A stretch of DNA of 64,000 nucleotides from Sphaerospermopsis kisseleviana NIES-73 (GTDB lineage Bacteria; Cyanobacteriota; Cyanobacteriia; Cyanobacteriales; Nostocaceae), in contig NZ_AP018315.1 of the NCBI RefSeq assembly GCF_002368075.1, positions 186,001-250,000 on the forward strand, given 5' to 3'. The notes beneath the pieces were generated by a model. That model was not told where the DNA came from. It saw only the letters and a list, made by a program, of their open reading frames with translations, and made no database searches. Positions 63,339-64,000 of the stretch are shown here, in pieces. The stretch's first letter is position 1. Every line of letters starts with the position of its first letter. The position numbers and the translations under genes were made by a program.

Positions 63339-63614
63339 TTACTCGACTTTATCATCAGAGTTATTTCTGATTCTGTCAGCGATCGCCCCCCATAAATCAG
63401 CTATTTCATCTTTACTATTAAGATTAAATTGGTAAACAGTATTAGCATGAACCTGAGAATTTCCCATTGTAATCGTACAACTATTATCGTCTTTGACAGG
63501 CAATAATTTTTTAACTAACTTGGCTTTTTCGTCTATTGTCAAATGTTCCAATGCCTTTTCTAAAAATGCTAACTTTTCTTCACCACTTAATTTGTCGTAA
63601 TGATTTCTGTCCAT
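63339..63614 (-). CDS. Small protein, paralogue of that at 58238
   Basis: 91 residues. See the similar 105-residue protein at 58238: both have an (A)KLVKxLL helix, a (M/F)G(N/Q)SQVxANxxxxFN block and a (A)xRIRNNS/xVIRNS end. Located convergent to the 61714 operon. Function not recognised; the conservation of the central SQVxAN block suggests a real family. Confidence 0.65.
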   Translation of the reverse strand: MDRNHYDKLSGEEKLAFLEKALEHLTIDEKAKLVKKLLPVKDDNSCTITMGNSQVHANTVYQFNLNSKDEIADLWGAIADRIRNNSDDKVE

Positions 63615-63673
63615 TGGAAAACCCTAGATATAATGTTATTATATTTTACCTGATGTTAATAGATTATGGTAAA

Positions 63674-64000
63674 TTATTGAATTTGTTCAAAACGAATCCG
63701 GTGATATAGATTGGATACAATTTCAGATGATGTACCCCTTAAAATCAGATGTAAAGTTAACTTAGTTTCCTTAATCCTGCGTTGCCAACGTGGTGTGAGT
63801 TGACTAAAATACTTACCATGCAAATCGCCAAAATAGTCTAAACCATCTAATGTGAAATCCTGGTTTATAAATTCTTTAAATGTAATAATTCTTTGTGTAC
63901 CATCTATAATCACCCATTGTTCATCATTGGTAGCATCAATATAAAAGACAGACAAAGGTAACTGTAACAACAAGGATTCAATTAATTTACCTTTAGCTTG
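63674..64000 (-). CDS. DUF262-type protein, C-terminal fragment at window edge
   Basis: At least 108 residues, continuing beyond the right edge of the window. WVIIDGTQRIITFKEFI matches the DGQQR core of the DUF262 (ParB/sulfiredoxin-like, GmrS-type) domain, preceded by ESLLLQLPLSVFYID, the PLPxI-type strand of that domain. DUF262 proteins occur in type IV modification-dependent restriction enzymes and related systems. Here the protein ends soon after the domain, so it lacks a DUF1524 nuclease half. Confidence 0.75.
   Translation of the reverse strand, partial: QAKGKLIESLLLQLPLSVFYIDATNDEQWVIIDGTQRIITFKEFINQDFTLDGLDYFGDLHGKYFSQLTPRWQRRIKETKLTLHLILRGTSSEIVSNLYHRIRFEQIQ

Overview
This window looks like part of a large plasmid of a filamentous, Nostocales-type cyanobacterium. 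The supporting signs are many HIP1 octamers (GCGATCGC), A+T-rich DNA, heptamer repeats, cyanobacterial IS families and cyanobacteria-specific proteins (Ycf35/Ycf46, a CyRepA1/DUF3854-type replication protein). There are two partition-type modules, a relaxase with MobC and many transposases. I saw no rRNA, tRNA or CRISPR array.

Layout. 0-2.4 kb: 3' end of an SSB-like gene, then parA-parB. 2.5-5.4 kb: a membrane WD40 protein, a HEPN-type protein and a lipoprotein, all on the minus strand. 5.9-9.6 kb: an unknown helical protein followed by ycf35, DUF2997 and ycf46 (AAA ATPase). 10-18.6 kb: a WGR protein, a 1705-residue methylase/helicase, small membrane proteins and an Rpn-type nuclease. 18.7-21.1 kb: a ParM-like ATPase, a putative adaptor and two arrays of 10-bp repeats. 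21.3-25.5 kb: mobC and the relaxase, split by an IS200/IS605 element. 26.4-32.9 kb: a 2170-residue protein carrying RNA-polymerase-like double-psi beta-barrel signatures (RFGKG, LNFRSP, DFDGD) plus ASCH-, NADAR- and SLOG-like regions. 35.3-40 kb: a candidate replication origin (182-bp duplication, ACTACTCA repeats) and the replication gene. 40-45.7 kb: IS982, ISAs1, and an IS1380 interrupted by an IS701. 46-51.4 kb: a PD-(D/E)XK protein, HTH proteins and a repeat-bearing regulator. 51.4-57.1 kb: decayed mobile DNA (MITE, deleted IS5, IS4, Tn3 remnants) around a LuxR-type regulator and a membrane protein. 57-59.3 kb: small DNA-binding proteins on the minus strand. 59.7-63.2 kb: a compact plus-strand operon whose last gene contains a complete m5C methyltransferase reading frame in another phase. 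The right edge holds a partial DUF262 gene.

Replication, segregation (ParAB and ParM-like) and mobilisation form the backbone. The accessory load is dominated by nucleic-acid enzymes. The strongest candidates for something undescribed are the giant polymerase-like multidomain protein (26403-32915) and the m5C methyltransferase nested out of frame in a 490-codon ORF and bounded by 13-bp direct repeats (62050-62878). All family calls are by recognition of sequence; no search was run.
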